DNA from: Actinomadura coerulea
GTDB lineage: Bacteria > Actinomycetota > Actinomycetes > Streptosporangiales > Streptosporangiaceae
Length of the DNA stretch: 64,000 nucleotides
Direction of reading: 5' to 3'
NCBI RefSeq assembly: GCF_014208105.1
Contig: NZ_JACHMQ010000001.1
Coordinates: forward strand, 6,386,001-6,450,000
A program made the position numbers and the translations under genes. Positions 60,492 through 64,000 of the stretch are shown piece after piece. Numbering within the stretch: the stretch's first letter is position 1; every line of letters begins with the position of its first letter. A model generated the notes under the pieces. The model had not been told where the DNA came from and did no database searches. It saw nothing but the letters and a program-made list of their open reading frames with translations.

Positions 60492-60977
60492 TCACTCGTC
60501 CTCAACGGGCGATCCGGCCCGCCGCCCAGCGCGCGCCGGCAGCCGGCGCAGGCCGGCGAAGACCAGCAGCCCCCCGGCCGCCAGCAGCAGCACATTCATG
60601 ATCCATTCGTGGGACGCGTCCCGCAGGTACACCGTCCCCGAGCGGCCGACGTCCCGGGCGCGGGCGGTTCCCCCCTCGCGCAGGCCCTTGCCGCTGCCGT
60701 ACAGGGCCACGGTGGGACGTTCCACCGAGCCGTCGTCGGAGCGGAAGGCCCCGCGCAGCGTGCACGCCTCGTGGCCGGGGTGCCGGATGCAGCTCCGCTC
60801 GCGCGCGGTGAAGACGCCGGGCGTGCCCTTGCCGGCCTGCGACGCGCGCAGCACGGGCCCGGCGTTGGGTATCACCAGGTACACCAGGACCAGGCCGAAC
60901 ACCGCCATGAGCACGCCGAACGGCGAGACGCCCCGCGTGCGCCGGGACGGCGCGGTCCGTGACTCTTCGAGAGTCAC
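60492..60977 (-). CDS. Two-helix membrane protein with extracytoplasmic Cys pair
   Basis: A 161-residue protein with helices at about 20-40 (FGVLMAVFGLVLVYLVIPNA) and 125-145 (WIMNVLLLAAGGLLVFAGLR). Between them lies an outside domain with Cys in RERSCIRHPGHEACTLRGAF that may form a disulfide. Encoded 6 bases after the His-rich membrane protein, so an operon is likely. Function unknown. Confidence 0.75.
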   Translation of the reverse strand: MTLEESRTAPSRRTRGVSPFGVLMAVFGLVLVYLVIPNAGPVLRASQAGKGTPGVFTARERSCIRHPGHEACTLRGAFRSDDGSVERPTVALYGSGKGLREGGTARARDVGRSGTVYLRDASHEWIMNVLLLAAGGLLVFAGLRRLPARAGRRAGSPVEDE

Positions 60978-60983
60978 CGGCCG

Positions 60984-61571
60984 TCACACCGCTTCGGGGA
61001 CGGGCCGGCGCTGGAGCGGCGCGGCGCACGAGCAGCGCAGGGCCTCGCGCTCGGACTCGTTCGGCCTGCGGTGCAGGTACATCGCCACCACCATGGGGAT
61101 GGTGACGAGCGTGTTGTAGAACAGGTGCAGCTCCACGCGCGGCACCAGGAGCTGGATGATGCTCGTGGGCGCGGGGCGTCCGGCGATGTTGGAGTCGGAC
61201 ATGGCCTGCACCAGCAGCAGAAGGTGCTCGAAGTGGTGCCAGACCTGGATGCCGAGGGAGATCGCCCACCAGGTGCGGGCCCGTCCGGTGAACCCGGGCA
61301 GCAGCAGGGCGAGCCCGATCAGCATGATCAGCGCGTAGCCGTAGTGCATCCACTCCGAGGTGACCAGCCACGGGAACGGCACGCCCAGCACTCCGCGCGC
61401 CTCGGGCACCGGCCAGCCGAGCACCCAGATCTGGATGGCCTGGACGACGTGCTCGGCCCAGTGGGCGATGACGATGAATGCGTAGACGTTCAGGGCCGCG
61501 CGGTGGTGACGCGTGTTGAGCAAATGCACCACCGACCGCAGCCCGCCGCGTTCTTCCAGTACGTTCGCCAC
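60984..61571 (-). CDS. Histidine-rich integral membrane protein
   Basis: A 195-residue protein with about five helices. Conserved-looking polar motifs lie in or near the helices: HWAEHVVQ, EWMHYGYAL, WHHFEHLLLL and RVELHLFYNT. The repeated His-x-x-Glu-His spacing suggests a metal centre as in membrane hydroxylases or haem proteins. I do not know the family. First gene of a pair. The 444 bases to 62015 hold only a terminator. Confidence 0.75.
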   Translation of the reverse strand: MANVLEERGGLRSVVHLLNTRHHRAALNVYAFIVIAHWAEHVVQAIQIWVLGWPVPEARGVLGVPFPWLVTSEWMHYGYALIMLIGLALLLPGFTGRARTWWAISLGIQVWHHFEHLLLLVQAMSDSNIAGRPAPTSIIQLLVPRVELHLFYNTLVTIPMVVAMYLHRRPNESEREALRCSCAAPLQRRPVPEAV

Positions 61572-61764
61572 CGGCGATCACCTTCCACGAGATGACGGGG
61601 ACCTTGTTCATCTCAACACGTATCGCAGATGGGCGCTTCTTTCGAATTGCTCTTACGGGCGGCCACAGGTGGACGGTTCCGCCGGTCCCGCCGGTCCCGC
61701 CATGACTCGACTTATGCCATTCGATACTGGATACTGGCGCGGTGCGATTTACGGCGCATCCGAA

Positions 61765-61788
61765 AAAGGTCCCGCCAGCGGGACCTTT
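61765..61788. terminator. Hairpin terminator in the intergenic region
   Basis: AAAGGTCCCG pairs with CGGGACCTTT over 10 bp with a 4-base loop, with extra A and T residues at the ends. It can end transcripts from the XRE gene at 62016. Confidence 0.8.
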
Positions 61789-62015
61789 ATGGGCGACGGT
61801 GCGAGTCGGTCCAGGTCGCGGGGACGGTACTTGGTCCTGTCCGGGCGCTCGGACGGTGAAAAACTTTCAGCGAGGCCGTGAACCGCGTGCCGTGCGAGGT
61901 CTCGTCCGTGCGGAAACGAATAGCTTGGAAGTCGCGACATCAGTTCACCGGACCCGTGCCCGATGCCCCTCTGGCTTGGTGCGACATGTGTTCGCCCCGG
62001 ATATCGCTCCGAAGG

Positions 62016-62828
62016 TCACGTCCATCTCTCCCGTTCGGCCTCGAGGAGAAGCCTGGAAGGGCCGACCGGAGTGGCGATGTCGCTGATCGAGTCGTATTTC
62101 ATGATGACTTCCTGTACGGCGAGCGGCTCCATCAGGAACCGTCCCCGCGTCGTCGCCTCGTGATAAGCGAGATCGCGCTCGTCCACCGTGAGGACGGTGA
62201 TCGGTCCGTCGAGGCCCGGATGGGCTCCCGCCTGGTTCTCGACCACGCGGATGGTGACGTGCGGCAGTTCGCCGAGCGCCAGCAGGTGGGTGAGCTGGTC
62301 GCGCATGATCTCGCGCGAGCCGACCAGTTGCGCCAGGGCGGCCCAGTTCAGGAACGCGGTCACCCGGGGCGGTGCCCCCCGGTCGAAGACGGCGGACCTG
62401 CGCGCCATGCGTCGTTCCAGGTCGGCGTCCGTATCGCCGCCCGACCCGGCCGCCAGCGCCGCCTTGGCGTAGTCCGGAGTCTGGAGGAGGCCGGGGATCA
62501 CCGTGGGCTCCCAGCTGCGGATCCGGGACGCGCGCCGCTCGAACTCGGCGAGGGACGAGAGCCAGTCGCCCTCGTCCGCCACGCCCGCGAAGCCGACCAG
62601 GTTCGTGAACATCCCGCCGGTGTTCCAGAGGCGGTCGACGGTCTCGGCGTGGGACGGCTTCAGGCGAAGCGTCGCGGACTCGTACCTGGAGACGGTCGAG
62701 CGGTCGCAGTCGAGGGCGTCGCCCAGGGCCTGCCCCGACATGCCGCTCGCTTCGCGGTAGCGGCGCAGATGAACCGCGATGAAATGCCGCATCGAGCGTG
62801 ACGGGTCCAACGAGTCCCGGGCGTGCAT
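62016..62828 (-). CDS. XRE-family regulator (DUF5753 type)
   Basis: A 270-residue protein similar in plan to the one at 58307. The helix-turn-helix is LRRYREASGMSGQALGDALD, CDRSTVSRYESATLRL. The DUF5753 domain has WEPTVIPGLLQTPDYAKAAL and DGPITVLTVDERDLAYHEAT. No DUF397 gene adjoins it, so it is an orphan member. ATG at 62828 gives the full helix-turn-helix. Confidence 0.92.
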   Translation of the reverse strand: MHARDSLDPSRSMRHFIAVHLRRYREASGMSGQALGDALDCDRSTVSRYESATLRLKPSHAETVDRLWNTGGMFTNLVGFAGVADEGDWLSSLAEFERRASRIRSWEPTVIPGLLQTPDYAKAALAAGSGGDTDADLERRMARRSAVFDRGAPPRVTAFLNWAALAQLVGSREIMRDQLTHLLALGELPHVTIRVVENQAGAHPGLDGPITVLTVDERDLAYHEATTRGRFLMEPLAVQEVIMKYDSISDIATPVGPSRLLLEAERERWT

Positions 62829-63020
62829 GGCCCCTCCGGTTCAACGCGATCCATTCCGGAACGTAGCGAACCTATCGCGGAGAGTGCCGGACGTGGACCG
62901 CATCAGCGGAAACGTCCGAGGGGGCCCGCCGTACCCCGGGCCGCTCGGGCCCGGACGTCCGTCGCGGCCCTCGCGCCGGAGGACGGGCGATCATGGAGGT
63001 GGTCGAGGGGAAGGAGCGGC

Positions 63021-63779
63021 GTGGAGCGGGCTTACGTGGTGACCGGCGGCGGGCGCGGCGTCGGGCGGGCGATCGTGGAGCGGCTGGCGGCGGACGGCGG
63101 GCATGTCGTCGTCATCGAGACGGACGCGGCGGCGCTCGGCTGGGCGCGGGACCGGGCGGACGTGACGGCGGTCGTGGGGAGCGCGGCGGACGAGGAGGTC
63201 GCGGAGCGGGCCGCCGACGCGGCGCAGGAGGCGGGGACGCTCGCCGGGTGGGTCAACAACGCGGCGGTGTTCCGGGACGCCGCCGATCCGTCCCCGAGGG
63301 AGCTGCTCGGTCTCGTGGCGCTGAACTTCGACCCGGCGGTGGTGGGGTCCGTGACCGCCGTCCGGCGCTTCTTGGACGCGGGGACGGGCGGCGCCATCGT
63401 CAACGTCTCGTCGCATCAGGCGCAGCGCCCGGTGCGCGGCTCGCTGCCCTACGCCACGGCGAAGGCGGCGGTGGAGGGGCTGAGCCGCGCGCTGGCCGTC
63501 GACTACGGGCCCCGCGGCGTCCGGACGAACGTCGTCGCGCTCGGGTCGATCACGACCGAGCGGTACGAGGGCTTCCTCCGGCGGCAGGAGCCCGGGGAGG
63601 CCGCGCGGATCGAGGAGGAGATGCGCCTGCTCCATCCGGTCGGGCGGGTGGGGCGGCCGGACGAGGTGGCCGCCGCGGTCGCCTATCTGCTCTCGGACGA
63701 GGCGAGCTTCGTCAACGGCGCCGTGGTGCCCGTGGACGGCGGTCGGCACGCGGTCGGCCGCGATCCCGAGGAGTCCTGA
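63021..63779 (+). CDS. Short-chain dehydrogenase/reductase
   Basis: A 252-residue classical SDR. The cofactor motif is VVTGGGRGVGRAIVERL, the NNAA motif lies in GWVNNAAVFRD, the catalytic Ser in AIVNVSSHQAQ and Tyr/Lys in LPYATAKAAVEGLSRA. The C-terminus VNGAVVPVDGG is standard. GTG at 63021 has AAGGAG upstream. Substrate unknown. Confidence 0.93.
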   Translation: MERAYVVTGGGRGVGRAIVERLAADGGHVVVIETDAAALGWARDRADVTAVVGSAADEEVAERAADAAQEAGTLAGWVNNAAVFRDAADPSPRELLGLVALNFDPAVVGSVTAVRRFLDAGTGGAIVNVSSHQAQRPVRGSLPYATAKAAVEGLSRALAVDYGPRGVRTNVVALGSITTERYEGFLRRQEPGEAARIEEEMRLLHPVGRVGRPDEVAAAVAYLLSDEASFVNGAVVPVDGGRHAVGRDPEES

Positions 63780-63937
63780 GAACCCCGTGTTTACCCGGAC
63801 CACCTGGGACAACGCGGTAAGTGGGACGCGCGGCCCGGGGCCGCGGTTGGCGCCCGGCCCGGACATGGCCACAACCCCCCACAGGTCGGTGAATACCGGT
63901 ACATCTATGGATTCATCGATCGGAAGGAAGTCCAGGG

Positions 63938-64000
63938 GTGAGGAAGCTTCTCGTTGCGGGGGCCGCCGCCGTCGCGGTGGCGGGCGGGGTGCTGGTGGCG
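63938..64000 (+). CDS. Start of an exported protein (cut by window edge)
   Basis: Twenty-one codons, MRKLLVAGAAAVAVAGGVLV onwards, form a Sec signal peptide: two basic residues then an Ala/Val/Gly core. GGAAGG lies before the GTG. The mature part lies beyond the window, so no function can be given. Confidence 0.7.
   Translation, partial: MRKLLVAGAAAVAVAGGVLVA

Overview
The window is a high-GC actinobacterial chromosome segment. DUF397 proteins, an S-adenosylmethionine-dependent methyltransferase of the PF04672 type, a CU044_5270-type protein behind an ECF sigma factor, a HAIR element upstream of dnaK and many GTG starts with GTGA overlaps all suggest Streptosporangiales, perhaps an Actinomadura-like organism. 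The genus is inference, not a database match.

Layout. 1-1658: 5' part of dnaK with its HspR operator. 1854-5078: a four-gene operon with an ABC exporter and a DesK/NarL-type two-component system. 5276-8650: a large secreted subtilase. 8894-10752: ECF sigma factor and partner. 10793-13127: TetR regulator and divergent MFS pump sharing a nested palindrome. 13181-16094: 3-hydroxyacyl-CoA dehydrogenase divergent from a thiolase. 16131-20748: zinc-ribbon-like unknown, DinB-like protein, membrane Fe-S reductase and ZIP transporter. 20801-23901: glycine-betaine-type ABC importer. 24085-24660: dCTP deaminase.

A tRNA-Gly(CCC) at 24743 begins an island running to about 44.1 kb. Its anticodon-to-3'-end sequence recurs as a perfect 43-bp copy at 30970, an 18-bp copy at 32667 and degenerate copies at 41248, 43352 and about 44035. 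These mark stacked integrations. Three cassettes keep broken tyrosine-integrase genes next to or near an att copy. The first two also carry 11-bp tandem arm-type repeats of two different sequence classes, and both carry a gene for a new-looking repeat protein (HAEVLEAHA repeats, 11 and 6 copies). Other cargo includes an XRE-FGE fusion, a VOC protein and an ORFan. There is also an IS481-like element with 15-bp target duplications that carries a barstar-family gene, and an IS3 element inserted in an IS630 relic. Many genes here are truncated or frameshifted.

44.1-64 kb looks like ordinary accessory chromosome: a flavin-type oxidase family protein, two MerR regulators with recognisable operators, small membrane and secreted proteins, a DUF2231-Rieske protein, a class IV aminotransferase, a secreted alpha/beta hydrolase, an agmatinase-like ureohydrolase, an MBL hydrolase, and an XRE/DUF397/methyltransferase/ATPase group whose promoters share a TGTGATTCACA-type palindrome. 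The window ends with an XRE regulator, a short-chain dehydrogenase and the start of an exported protein.
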